Shown here piece by piece: positions 1-6,779 of a DNA stretch of 14,178 nucleotides (the first letter of the stretch is position 1; each line of letters opens with the position of its first letter). The stretch comes from Pirellulales bacterium. GTDB taxonomy: Bacteria > Planctomycetota > Planctomycetia > Pirellulales > JAICIG01. The translations under genes and the position numbers were made by a program. Below the pieces are notes generated by a model. The model was not told where the DNA came from and searched no databases. It saw only the letters and a list, made by a program, of their open reading frames with translations. The DNA is taken from contig JAICIG010000190.1 of the NCBI GenBank assembly GCA_025924495.1, forward strand, positions 1 through 14,178, read 5' to 3'.

Positions 1-1075
1 AGCGGCCATCGCCCTGGTCGTGCCAACCCAAGTGATCATCGAACCCGCGGACGTCGTCGGGATGCGGAGCGGCCAGCTTACGCCCGTAGTATTCTTCCAC
101 CTTCGCCTTGAAACGCTCAATGCCCCAATCGGCGATCAGATACTTCAAGCGAGCCACCTTGCGATCAGCGCGGTTACCGAAGTCGCGCTGCACCTTGATG
201 ATTTCCGTGGCCACATCGACCACCTGATCGGGCGTGACGAAGCACATCCGTTTAGCCAACGCAGGAAAAGTTTTCTTGGCGCTGGGCGTGACGCCCATGC
301 TGCCGCCGACCAGCAGGTTGTAGCCGATGATCTGATAGTTCTCGCAAATCGCCATGATGCCGAGATCGTTCGTATACAGATCGACGCAGTTGTCGCCCGG
401 CAGACCGATCGCCGTCTTGAATTTGCGCGGCAGATACGTGGGGCCGTAGATCGGCTCGATCACATGGCCGTTCGAGCCTCCCGCGACGAGTTGATCTTCC
501 CCGGTGTCAGGATCGCGAAGCCAGATTTCGTGATAAGCCGTGGTTCGCGGCGCCAGATGCTCAGCCAGCCGATCGGTCAGCTCTTGCATTTGAGCATGGA
601 CCGGATCGTGATGATGGGGCGCCGGGCAGCACATGATATTGCGCTCCACGTCGCCGCACGCCGCCAGCGTGGTCAATTGCACCTCGTTGATGCGGCGAAT
701 CACCGCCTGCAAGTTCTCTTTGACCACGCCATGCAATTGCAGTCCTTGACGCGTTGTCGCGCGCAAGGTCGTGTTCCCCAACTCGTCGCACAGGTCGAGT
801 TCCGCCAGCAACTGATCGCTGGTCAGCTTGCCGCCCGGGACGCGAGTCCGGACCATGAACATGAACGCTTTGCCCGACTTGCCGCCGCTTGAACGGCTCG
901 CCGAACGGTGATCGCGGTCGTCCTGCTGATACGTCCCATGATGCTTGAGCAGCTGAATGCTCTCTTTACCAAAAAAGTCGTTGCCGTCAGTCAGTTCGCC
1001 GCGGATCTCGCCGCGCAGATAATTGCTTTCCGCCTTAAAGCCCTCGACGGGGCTGAGTTTCGATTCGTCTGACAT
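1..1075 (-). CDS. cysI: Assimilatory sulfite reductase hemoprotein (partial, 3' end outside window)
   Basis: This is the N-terminal part, about 358 residues, of a siroheme/4Fe-4S sulfite reductase, which reduces sulfite to sulfide with six electrons for cysteine synthesis in the cytoplasm. Reading back from the ATG at 1075, the frame stays open to the left edge. The family signature HGTYQQDDRD lies at residues 46-55. Counterparts of the sulfite-binding residues of E. coli CysI are visible: Arg in RTRVPGG (about 78), Arg in GDVERN (about 145) and two Lys in LPRKFKT (about 217 and 219). RATTRQGLQLHG (105-116) and LAACGD (137-142) read closer to ferredoxin-type plant and cyanobacterial SiR than to enteric CysI. 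The C-terminal half with the four cluster and siroheme cysteines lies outside the window. A nitrite reductase of the same superfamily is less likely because of the HGTYQQDDRD motif. The gene is divergent from the next one. No Shine-Dalgarno is evident before the ATG. Confidence 0.88.
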   Translation of the reverse strand, partial: MSDESKLSPVEGFKAESNYLRGEIRGELTDGNDFFGKESIQLLKHHGTYQQDDRDHRSASRSSGGKSGKAFMFMVRTRVPGGKLTSDQLLAELDLCDELGNTTLRATTRQGLQLHGVVKENLQAVIRRINEVQLTTLAACGDVERNIMCCPAPHHHDPVHAQMQELTDRLAEHLAPRTTAYHEIWLRDPDTGEDQLVAGGSNGHVIEPIYGPTYLPRKFKTAIGLPGDNCVDLYTNDLGIMAICENYQIIGYNLLVGGSMGVTPSAKKTFPALAKRMCFVTPDQVVDVATEIIKVQRDFGNRADRKVARLKYLIADWGIERFKAKVEEYYGRKLAAPHPDDVRGFDDHLGWHDQGDGR

Positions 1076-1492
1076 GGCTGCCAAAGTTAGAGAGACAGAG
1101 CGCGCAATTAGGAGGGAATAAGACCTGCGCGGCCAATGGTCATTTACTTGACTATCATTGTGATAATTCAATGTGAGCCAGTCAACAGGATAGCTCGGCA
1201 GGAATTCCGAGTCACTAGGTCTTTTTCCCCTTATTCCGTGAGCCCATTGAGGGCTGCGGGGCCAAAACTTCCCTCACGCCTGCTGCCAAGACGGACAAGT
1301 AGCCTCTCCAAAATGGGGGAAGTGAACCGCATCGCAGGCCGGCGACCTAGCACGGCATGGAGTGTGAGGCCAGCACGTTCCAGGGAAACGACGCCCGAGT
1401 GAAGGCCCTGCGCCGGAACCATTCGATCTGCATGTTCGTCATACTGGTCGGGCGTTCCAGTTTCCTGAATTGGTCGCTTGGGGAGGAATCCG
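1076..1492. other. Divergent intergenic region, 417 bases, no convincing gene
   Basis: This stretch separates the minus-strand sulfite reductase from the plus-strand secreted protein. Short open frames cross it on both strands, but none has a plausible start with a ribosome binding site and none resembles a known protein. An AGGAGG at about 1111-1116 on the plus strand has no start codon at usable distance. The part near 1141-1190 is AT-richer than its surroundings and carries inverted repeats and promoter-like boxes, listed separately. The right part, about 1190-1480, shows nothing recognisable. Confidence 0.6.
1148..1185. promoter_or_regulatory. Nested inverted repeats with promoter-like boxes between divergent genes
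   Basis: TTGACT at 1148-1153 is matched by AGTCAA at 1180-1185, so a -35-like hexamer points outward on each strand. On the minus strand, TTGACT (1185-1180) is followed after 17 bases by CACAAT (1162-1157), four of six matches to a -10 box. This would give the sulfite reductase gene a leader of about 75 bases. On the plus strand no good -10 follows. Inside lies a perfect palindrome, TATCA-ttg-TGATA (1153-1165), overlapping the minus-strand -10, which could be an operator. The repeats are seen directly; the regulatory role is inferred. Confidence 0.4.
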
Positions 1493-2329
1493 ATGATTCT
1501 ACAAAGCCACTTGGCGGCACTGGCCTTGATTGCGTCCTTGAATGTCGCGCTGGCGGAACCCGCTGGCGGTTCCCTGCCTGACGACACGCTGCAACGTTAT
1601 CTGGCTCAGTCAAAGTTCTGCGTCGCCGGACGGTTCCTTTCGGTGAGAAGCGAGGAACGTGGAGAACAAGGCGACGCCCAGTATCTCTGCGAAGTTCAAG
1701 CTCTGGAGGCGATCAAAGGCGAGTTGACCGCCCCAAGCTTTCGCATCTCGTTCATGCGGCCGGATGCGGGGCAGCATGAATTGCACTGTTTAAAAGCTGG
1801 CGCAAAAAGCATTCTGTTTCTCGACGGTCCTACGAAGGCGGCGCCAGTGACTGCCGGCGCTGTTATCGATTCATATTCCTTGGCCGACGCAGAATTTGGA
1901 ATCCTGCCCTTCACCGACGCGCTGGCGGACGCATTGAAACGGATCGCGGAAACGCCCCCGCAAAGAAATGCCGAACTCACTTCAGCTCCGCCCCGTGTCG
2001 CTGCCGAGCCGGTCGACCTCGAAGGCCGCTGGCTGCTGACCATGCCCAAGGGGTTTGAGTACGAAGCACAGCTCAAGCGAGTCGACAGCGAGGACAAGTT
2101 CCGACTTACTTGCGACGCGTGGAATCTGCGCGGGATTTATCGCCTTTGTGACGGGCGATTGACGATCGTCCAGCCTGAAAATGAGCGGCTTATCGGACTC
2201 GTTTGGGAAATTAAAAACAAGAACGTATTGCTGCTGACAGAGCATCCCGAAAGTTCGCAGGTTGGCTGCGACTACCGCAACGCGACATTAAGCCGCTTTG
2301 AAGGTACTAGCGTTTCCAAAATGCGCTAG
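1493..2329 (+). CDS. Secreted hypothetical protein, two-part
   Basis: I do not recognise this 278-residue protein. The ATG at 1493 is chosen over an in-frame TTG at 1478 because GGGAGGA (1481-1487) lies just upstream at good spacing and because it places a signal peptide at the very N terminus (residues 1-21, ending ALA-EP), so export is likely. The mature protein appears to have two parts. Residues about 35-150 contain beta-rich stretches (FCVAGRFLSV, YLCEVQALEAIKG, SILFLDG) with Cys at 43, 66 and 99. A Pro/Ala-rich linker follows (about 153-175). The second part, 176-270, begins LEGRW and looks like a small beta domain with Cys at 208, 219 and 259. The six Cys could form disulfides in the periplasm. 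No catalytic motif is visible. It stands alone, with a 115-base gap before pgpA. Confidence 0.75.
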   Translation: MILQSHLAALALIASLNVALAEPAGGSLPDDTLQRYLAQSKFCVAGRFLSVRSEERGEQGDAQYLCEVQALEAIKGELTAPSFRISFMRPDAGQHELHCLKAGAKSILFLDGPTKAAPVTAGAVIDSYSLADAEFGILPFTDALADALKRIAETPPQRNAELTSAPPRVAAEPVDLEGRWLLTMPKGFEYEAQLKRVDSEDKFRLTCDAWNLRGIYRLCDGRLTIVQPENERLIGLVWEIKNKNVLLLTEHPESSQVGCDYRNATLSRFEGTSVSKMR

Positions 2330-2373
2330 GCCTTTCGCAAGTGCGATAAACGTCGTGCGAGATCGGCGTTCAA

Positions 2374-2403
2374 GGCGCCGCCCGACGGCGAACGCGCGGC
2401 GCC
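2374..2403. terminator. GC-rich stem-loop after the secreted hypothetical gene
   Basis: GGCGCCG (2374-2380) and CGGCGCC (2397-2403) are perfect 7-base inverted arms around a 16-base loop, 45 bases after the stop of the preceding gene. No run of T follows, so it is not a classical intrinsic terminator. It may still act as an RNA 3'-end stabiliser. Confidence 0.3.
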
Positions 2404-2409
2404 GCTTCC

Positions 2410-2438
2410 TTGAGAGATTCAGCTCATGCCGCTAGCAT
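2410..2438 (+). promoter_or_regulatory. Predicted pgpA promoter giving a leaderless transcript
   Basis: TTGAGA (2410-2415, five of six to the -35 consensus) and TAGCAT (2433-2438, four of six to the -10 consensus) are spaced by exactly 17 bases. Six bases separate the -10 from the pgpA ATG at 2445, so the usual start point of transcription would fall on or next to the A of the start codon. This fits the absence of any Shine-Dalgarno sequence. Confidence 0.5.
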
Positions 2439-2447
2439 GGCGGCATG
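2425..2447. repeat. Perfect 8-bp inverted repeat over the pgpA -10 and start codon
   Basis: CATGCCGC (2425-2432) and GCGGCATG (2440-2447) are exact reverse complements around a 7-base centre. The right arm includes the pgpA ATG and the centre includes the predicted -10 box. If transcription starts at the ATG, the left arm is not transcribed and the repeat would act as a DNA operator. If transcription starts upstream, it would form a hairpin hiding the start codon. Confidence 0.55.
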
Positions 2448-2969
2448 CCAGAGCCTGACGCAGAATCAATGCCCCCTCGAGCCAACCCTTTCCGGCTAGG
2501 GCTGGCGGTGTGGCTGGCGACCGGATTTTGGATCGGGCTGATTCCCTTCGCACCGGGAACGTGGGGAACTCTGTGGGGAATTCCGCTGGCCTGGGGAATA
2601 TCTCGATTGCCGGCCGTTTGGATGCAGTTGGCAATCATCGCCGCCATCTGCGTCGCGGGGATTCCCTTGTGTACTGCCGCCGCGCGCCGGCTCGGGGGAC
2701 GCAAAGATCCCGGTTCGATCGTGTTCGACGAAATCGCGAGCTTGCCAATCACTTTTTTCCTGATTCCCCTGAACGGCCCGTGGGTCATCGTCGCCGGCTT
2801 CTTGCTGCATCGATTATTCGACATCACAAAACCCCCGCCGGCTCGAGCCCTCGAACGCCTGCCCGAAGGCCTGGGCATTATGGCCGACGATTGGATCGCA
2901 GGCTTGTACTCGAACCTGGCTTTACACGCGCTCGTGTGGTCGAATCCGGGCGGCGTTTTTTCTGGCTGA
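2445..2969 (+). CDS. pgpA: Phosphatidylglycerophosphatase A
   Basis: PgpA removes the phosphate from phosphatidylglycerophosphate to give phosphatidylglycerol, in the inner membrane. The 174-residue protein has the usual family length and all family blocks: FAPGTWGT (35-42), KDPGSIVFDE (87-96) with the acidic metal-binding pair, HRLFDITKPPP (122-132) and EGLGIMADDWIAG (141-153). Hydrophobic segments at about 17-34, 44-76, 97-121 and 150-166 fit a small multi-pass membrane protein. The ATG at 2445 has no ribosome binding site but sits where transcription from the predicted promoter should begin. An ATG at 2469 (residue 9) is possible but also lacks a ribosome binding site. The next gene, folD, starts 107 bases on with its own promoter, so pgpA is probably monocistronic. 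Confidence 0.93.
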   Translation: MPEPDAESMPPRANPFRLGLAVWLATGFWIGLIPFAPGTWGTLWGIPLAWGISRLPAVWMQLAIIAAICVAGIPLCTAAARRLGGRKDPGSIVFDEIASLPITFFLIPLNGPWVIVAGFLLHRLFDITKPPPARALERLPEGLGIMADDWIAGLYSNLALHALVWSNPGGVFSG

Positions 2970-3002
2970 CGCCACGGCCAAGTTGACGCAGCAGCTGCCC
3001 CG

Positions 3003-3030
3003 CTGACAGAACAAGGGCATCTGCTAGAAT
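3003..3030 (+). promoter_or_regulatory. folD promoter, sigma-70-like with extended -10
   Basis: CTGACA (3003-3008, five of six) is followed after 16 bases by TAGAAT (3025-3030, five of six), preceded by the extended -10 TG at 3022-3023. Transcription would begin near 3037, leaving about 40 bases of leader before the GTG of folD, with AAAGG (3066-3070) as ribosome binding site. This is the strongest promoter match in the window. Confidence 0.65.
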
Positions 3031-3076
3031 GCGGCCTCACCGGGCGTTAGCGATTGGCAAAAAAGAAAGGTTTCCC

Positions 3077-3940
3077 GTGACTGCGATTGTGCTCGACGGC
3101 AAAGCCCTCGCCCAAGAAATGCAAGCCGACCTGGCGGTTGAAGCGGCTGAGTTCATCGAAAACAACAGCGTCTTTCCCTGTCTTGCCGCAGTGCTTGTCG
3201 GCGACAATCCGGCCAGCGAGGTCTATGTTCGTAACAAGCGTCAGGCCTGCGAACGCGCGGGGATCGAAAGCCAGTTGCATCGCTTGCCGGCCGACGTCTC
3301 GCTTGAAGAATTGCTGGCGCTTGTTCATAAGTTGAACAAGGCGCCCGAGGTGCATGGCATTCTCGTGCAACTGCCGCTCCCCAAGGGCTTGGATGAAACG
3401 CGCGTGCTGCACGCGGTCAATCCGCTCAAGGACGTCGACGCGTTCCATCCCGAGAATGTCGGCCGGATTGTGCAGGGGCGGCCGCGATTTTTGCCTTGTA
3501 CTCCGCACGGCATTCAACAGCTCTGCATCCGCCGCAGTATTGCCACTGCCGGCAAGCATGTGGTGATCGCGGGCCGCAGCGACATTGTCGGCAAGCCTTT
3601 GGCAAACATGCTCGTCCAACGCGGCCCCGAAGCCGATGCCACCGTGACGGTTTGCCACAGCCGCACGCCCAACTTGGCCGAATTCACCCGCCAGGCGGAC
3701 ATTTTGATCGTCGCCATCGGACGTCCGCGATTCGTTACGGCCGAGATGGTCAAGCCAGGGGCCGTGGTGATCGATGTCGGCATCAACCGGACCGAACAGG
3801 GTCTGGCCGGCGACGTCGACTTTGCCGGCGTCCGAGAAGTCGCCGGCATGATCACTCCCGTACCCGGCGGGGTCGGGCCGTTGACCATCACCATGCTGCT
3901 CTACAATACGCTCGCCGCGGCGCGGCTGCAGCAAACCTGA
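3077..3940 (+). CDS. folD: Bifunctional methylenetetrahydrofolate dehydrogenase / methenyltetrahydrofolate cyclohydrolase
   Basis: FolD interconverts 5,10-methylene-, 5,10-methenyl- and 10-formyl-tetrahydrofolate with NADP in the cytoplasm, feeding purine and formyl-Met synthesis. The start is taken as GTG at 3077: AAAGG lies six bases upstream, and the product then begins (M)TAIVLDGKALA and has 287 residues, as is usual. An ATG at 3029 in frame would add 16 residues foreign to the family and lies inside the promoter's -10 box. Motifs are SEVYVRNK with catalytic Lys54, QLPLPKG, KDVDAFHPENVGR, PCTPHGIQQL, the dinucleotide-binding GRSDIVGKPLA and the C-terminal PVPGGVGPLTI. The only departure seen is Ala in place of the usual Gly of DVDGFHP. 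No neighbour is co-transcribed on the evidence of spacing. Confidence 0.96.
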   Translation: MTAIVLDGKALAQEMQADLAVEAAEFIENNSVFPCLAAVLVGDNPASEVYVRNKRQACERAGIESQLHRLPADVSLEELLALVHKLNKAPEVHGILVQLPLPKGLDETRVLHAVNPLKDVDAFHPENVGRIVQGRPRFLPCTPHGIQQLCIRRSIATAGKHVVIAGRSDIVGKPLANMLVQRGPEADATVTVCHSRTPNLAEFTRQADILIVAIGRPRFVTAEMVKPGAVVIDVGINRTEQGLAGDVDFAGVREVAGMITPVPGGVGPLTITMLLYNTLAAARLQQT

Positions 3941-4047
3941 GCCAGATCGGCCACAGCACCGACGGAGGCCGCCTGTTCAGGGCTGCGGGCGAGAGCTTCG
4001 TTTCGCTTCTTCGTAAAGTTTCTCGCATTCTGGCCGGCTTTACGCTT

Positions 4048-4101
4048 CACGCTTGCCGGGAGATGGGGTAACCTCGTCGAAGCTAGCGCATTTCAAGCGT
4101 G
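4048..4101. repeat. 8-bp inverted repeat upstream of the amidohydrolase
   Basis: CACGCTTG (4048-4055) and CAAGCGTG (4094-4101) are exact reverse complements 38 bases apart, in the 190-base gap between folD and the amidohydrolase start at 4131. ACGCTT also occurs twice in tandem at 4042-4054. It could be a pair of regulator half-sites or a leader hairpin. I find no convincing promoter here, only a weak TAGATT at 4109-4114 without a partner -35. Confidence 0.3.
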
Positions 4102-4130
4102 TCTCCATTAGATTGCAGCAAGGCCCTTTC

Positions 4131-5834
4131 ATGGCTCATCGAATTGTCGCCTGGCTCGCATTGATCGCGATCGTTGCCTTTGGCAAGGCAGGCGTTTTAG
4201 CCGCCGACGCCGACGCAAAATACGATGTCATCATTCGCGGCGGCACGGTCTATGACGGCAACGGCGAAAAACCCATCGTCGCCGACCTGGCTGTTCAAGG
4301 CGACAAGATCGCCAAGCTGGGCGACCTGAGCCAGGCAAAGGCCAAGCTCGAAATCGACGCACGGGGACTGGCCGTCACGCCAGGTTTCATCAACATGCTC
4401 TCCTGGGCCGGCGATTCGCTGTTGCACGACGGTCGTTCGCAAAGCGATCTCCGGCAAGGCGTCACCTTGGAAGTCCTCGGCGAAGGCTGGTCGATGGGCC
4501 CGCTCAACGAGGCGATGCGGGCCGACATGATCAAGTCGCAAGGGGACTTGAAATTCGACGTCCCATGGACCTCGCTTGCCGAGTTTCTGGACTATCTCGA
4601 ACGCAAAGGAACGTCGACCAACGTGGCGTCGTTCGTCGGGGCGACCACCGTCCGGATTCACGTGCTGGGATATGAAGATCGCCGCCCGACGCGCGCCGAA
4701 CTGAAAAAGATGTGCGATCTGGTTCGCACGGAGATGCAGGCGGGCGCGCTTGGTGTCGGCTCGTCGCTCATTTACGCGCCGGCGTTTTATGCCGATATAC
4801 ACGAGTTGACCGAACTTTGTAAGGCGGCTGCTGAATACGACGGCATGTACATTTCGCATATCCGCAGCGAAGGCAACCGGCTGCTGGAATCGGTCGACGA
4901 GTTTTTGGAAATTGCCCGGCAAGCCGGCGTTCGCGCCGAAATCTATCATTTGAAGGCAGCTGGCGAGCAGAACTGGCCGAAGCTCGATCAGGTCATTGCC
5001 AAAATCGAAAAGGCGCGCAGCGAAGGCCTGGAAATCACCGCCGACATCTACCCCTACACTGCCGGCGGCACAGGCTTGAACGCCGCCATGCCCCCTTGGG
5101 TTCAAGAAGGCGGCCTGGATCGCTGGATCGAACGCCTCCGCGATCCGAGAATTCGCGCCCGGGTGATTCGCGAAATGCGGACGCCCACGGACAAATGGGA
5201 GAATTTGATGCTGGCGGCCGGCTCTCCCGAGCGCGTTTTGCTTGTCGGCTTCAAGTCAGAAGCCCTCAAGCCTCTTACCGGTCGCAGCCTGGCCGAAGTC
5301 GCGCGACAACGCGGCGTGTCTCCTGAAGAAGCGGCAATTAATCTGGTCATCGAAGACGGTAGCCGCGTGGATACTATCTATTTCTTCATGGATGAGGCCA
5401 ACGTGCGCAAGAAGATTGCGTTGCCGTGGGTCAGCTTCTGTTCCGACGCCGAATCACTGGCGCCGGAAGGGCCGTTTTTAAAATCTCATCCCCATCCACG
5501 AGCCTATGGCAGCTTCGCCCGGCTGCTGGGCAAATACGTGCGTGAAGAACAGATCATTCCTCTGGAAACGGCCATCTACCGATTGACTGGCTTGCCGGCA
5601 AAGAATTTGCGTCTCGCCGACCGCGGACGTCTGGCCGTCGACTATCATGCCGACCTGGTGATCTTCAATCCCGCCACGATTGCCGACCGCGCCACGTACG
5701 CCGAGCCGCATCAGTATGCCACCGGCGTGAAGCACGTGTTCGTGAACGGGAAGCAAGTGCTGCACGACGGCGAGCACACGGGCGTCATGCCTGGCCGAGC
5801 GGTCAAGGCCAGCGGACGCCGCAAGAGGAAGTGA
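4131..5834 (+). CDS. Secreted D-aminoacylase-like amidohydrolase, variant metal site
   Basis: This is a member of the amidohydrolase family that contains N-acyl-D-amino-acid deacylases, 567 residues from the ATG at 4131 (AAGG at 4120-4123). An upstream in-frame start at 4053 would bury the signal peptide. Residues 1-25 are a signal peptide (hydrophobic core WLALIAIVAF, then GVLAA), so it is probably periplasmic. The small beta domain begins YDVIIRGGTVYDG (31-43). Family blocks retained are GALGVGSSLIYAP (205-217), ISHIRSEG with His243, YHLK with His273, FCSDAES with Asp439 and HPHPRAYGSF (453-462). The N-terminal HxH, normally in PGFIDxHxH, is replaced by PGFINMLSW (84-92), and the ligand Cys of the GNCG block by Glu118 in GEGWSMG (117-123). 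A hydrolase with a single-metal site is possible; its substrate (N-acyl-D-amino acid, other amide, dipeptide) cannot be assigned. The C terminus is a basic RRKRK tail. It appears monocistronic. Confidence 0.85.
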   Translation: MAHRIVAWLALIAIVAFGKAGVLAADADAKYDVIIRGGTVYDGNGEKPIVADLAVQGDKIAKLGDLSQAKAKLEIDARGLAVTPGFINMLSWAGDSLLHDGRSQSDLRQGVTLEVLGEGWSMGPLNEAMRADMIKSQGDLKFDVPWTSLAEFLDYLERKGTSTNVASFVGATTVRIHVLGYEDRRPTRAELKKMCDLVRTEMQAGALGVGSSLIYAPAFYADIHELTELCKAAAEYDGMYISHIRSEGNRLLESVDEFLEIARQAGVRAEIYHLKAAGEQNWPKLDQVIAKIEKARSEGLEITADIYPYTAGGTGLNAAMPPWVQEGGLDRWIERLRDPRIRARVIREMRTPTDKWENLMLAAGSPERVLLVGFKSEALKPLTGRSLAEVARQRGVSPEEAAINLVIEDGSRVDTIYFFMDEANVRKKIALPWVSFCSDAESLAPEGPFLKSHPHPRAYGSFARLLGKYVREEQIIPLETAIYRLTGLPAKNLRLADRGRLAVDYHADLVIFNPATIADRATYAEPHQYATGVKHVFVNGKQVLHDGEHTGVMPGRAVKASGRRKRK

Positions 5835-5893
5835 TTATTTGAAGGGCATTGCACTGCAGCGAATGTCTCGAGCGGCGATCCTGCGGCGCGTTT

Positions 5894-5922
5894 TTGTCCG
5901 CCGCCTCGCTGGCCGTTACAAT
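5894..5922 (+). promoter_or_regulatory. Promoter of the phosphodiesterase-inositol oxygenase unit
   Basis: TTGTCC (5894-5899, four of six) and TACAAT (5917-5922, five of six) are spaced by 17 bases. Transcription would start near 5929, about 29 bases before the ATG at 5958. The -35 overlaps the right side of a stem-loop with arms GCGGCG (5883-5888) and CGCCGC (5899-5904) and a T-run in its loop. Confidence 0.55.
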
Positions 5923-5957
5923 GCAAACGCAATAGAGATATCAATCAGGGCATCGCC

Positions 5958-6776
5958 ATGTATCGCATCGCTTTGGCGCTGGTCGCTGCCTGCCTCGCAA
6001 TTGGCACTCGCTCGCTGCCAGTCACAGCGGCAGAGCCGCCGCCGCTGCGCCATGCTCACGCACACAACGACTACCTGCACAAGCGGCCATTGCTTGATGC
6101 GCTCGACCGGGGCTTTACCAGCGTCGAGGCCGATGTATTTCTTGTCGACGGGCGTTTGCTCGTCGCGCACTCGGTGCTGGAGCTTAACGGCCAGCGCACG
6201 CTCGAAAGACTCTACCTCGAGCCGTTGCGGGACCGCGCAAAAGCCCATGGCGGCAAGCTGTTCGCCGATGGCACGTGCCTGACGTTGCTCATCGACATCA
6301 AGGCAGATGCAGAGAAAGCGTACCGAGCGCTCGCCGAGTTGCTAGCAAGGTACGACGATATCATCTCGGTAGTCCGCAATGACAAATTGGAAACTAAAGC
6401 GGTCACGGTCGTCGTTTCCGGCGAAAGGCCGCAGGAAACTATCGCCAGCGAAGCAGTGCGCTATGTCGGCATTGACGGCCGTTTGAGCGATCTCGATTCA
6501 ACGCTGCCCGGCGATTTGCTGCCGCTCATTAGCGACAACTGGTCGCGGCATTTTCGTTGGCGCGGCGAAGGCGAAATGCCCAAGGACGAACGGGAAAAGC
6601 TCCTCAACATCGTCGATAAAGCCCACGCTGCCGGCCGGCGCGTCCGGTTTTGGGCGACGCCGGACCGGGAATCGGTGTGGCGGGAGTTGCATTCCGCCGG
6701 CGTCGACCTGATCAATACGGACGATCTCGACGGGCTAGCGCGATTCCTGGCGACGGCGCCCTCCACGGAGAAATGA
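5958..6776 (+). CDS. Secreted PLC-like / GDPD-like phosphodiesterase
   Basis: The protein belongs to the PLC-like phosphodiesterase superfamily (PI-PLC/glycerophosphodiester phosphodiesterase fold, AIM6-like branch), whose members cleave phosphodiesters of glycerol or inositol lipids and their head groups. It has 272 residues; ATG at 5958 with AGGG at 5947-5950. Residues 1-25 form a signal peptide ending VTAAE, so it acts outside the cytoplasm. Catalytic-type residues are His36 (HAHAHNDY), Glu57 and Asp59 (SVEADVFLVDG) and His71 (LLVAHSV), followed by the barrel strand LLIDIKA and near the C terminus VRFWATPD and GVDLINTDDL, which fit a TIM barrel. It overlaps nothing but sits three bases before the inositol oxygenase gene, indicating one transcript. 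The context favours an inositol-containing substrate, but this is inference; glycerophosphodiesters are the alternative. Confidence 0.85.
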   Translation: MYRIALALVAACLAIGTRSLPVTAAEPPPLRHAHAHNDYLHKRPLLDALDRGFTSVEADVFLVDGRLLVAHSVLELNGQRTLERLYLEPLRDRAKAHGGKLFADGTCLTLLIDIKADAEKAYRALAELLARYDDIISVVRNDKLETKAVTVVVSGERPQETIASEAVRYVGIDGRLSDLDSTLPGDLLPLISDNWSRHFRWRGEGEMPKDEREKLLNIVDKAHAAGRRVRFWATPDRESVWRELHSAGVDLINTDDLDGLARFLATAPSTEK

Positions 6777-6779
6777 CCG

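Noticed and set aside
20..892. Plus-strand open frame of 290 residues over the left edge
   Set aside because: It lies antisense to the sulfite reductase, whose frame carries many conserved motifs; its own product is rich in His, Gln, Arg and Asp and matches no family.
1136..1587. Short open frames on both strands in the 1076-1492 gap, including a minus-strand 118-residue one
   Set aside because: No ribosome binding site, no recognisable product, and overlap with the signal-peptide coding start at 1493.
2952..2973. GGCGT/ACGCC inverted repeat with a T-run at the end of pgpA
   Set aside because: The arms are only five bases and the T-run sits in the loop, not after the stem, so it is not a terminator.
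3047..3934. Minus-strand open frame of 295 residues over folD
   Set aside because: It is a mirror of the well-conserved folD gene in high-GC DNA, with no ribosome binding site or recognisable motif.
4197..5105. Minus-strand open frame of 302 residues over the amidohydrolase
   Set aside because: Antisense shadow: the plus-strand frame has a signal peptide and family blocks, while this product has none.
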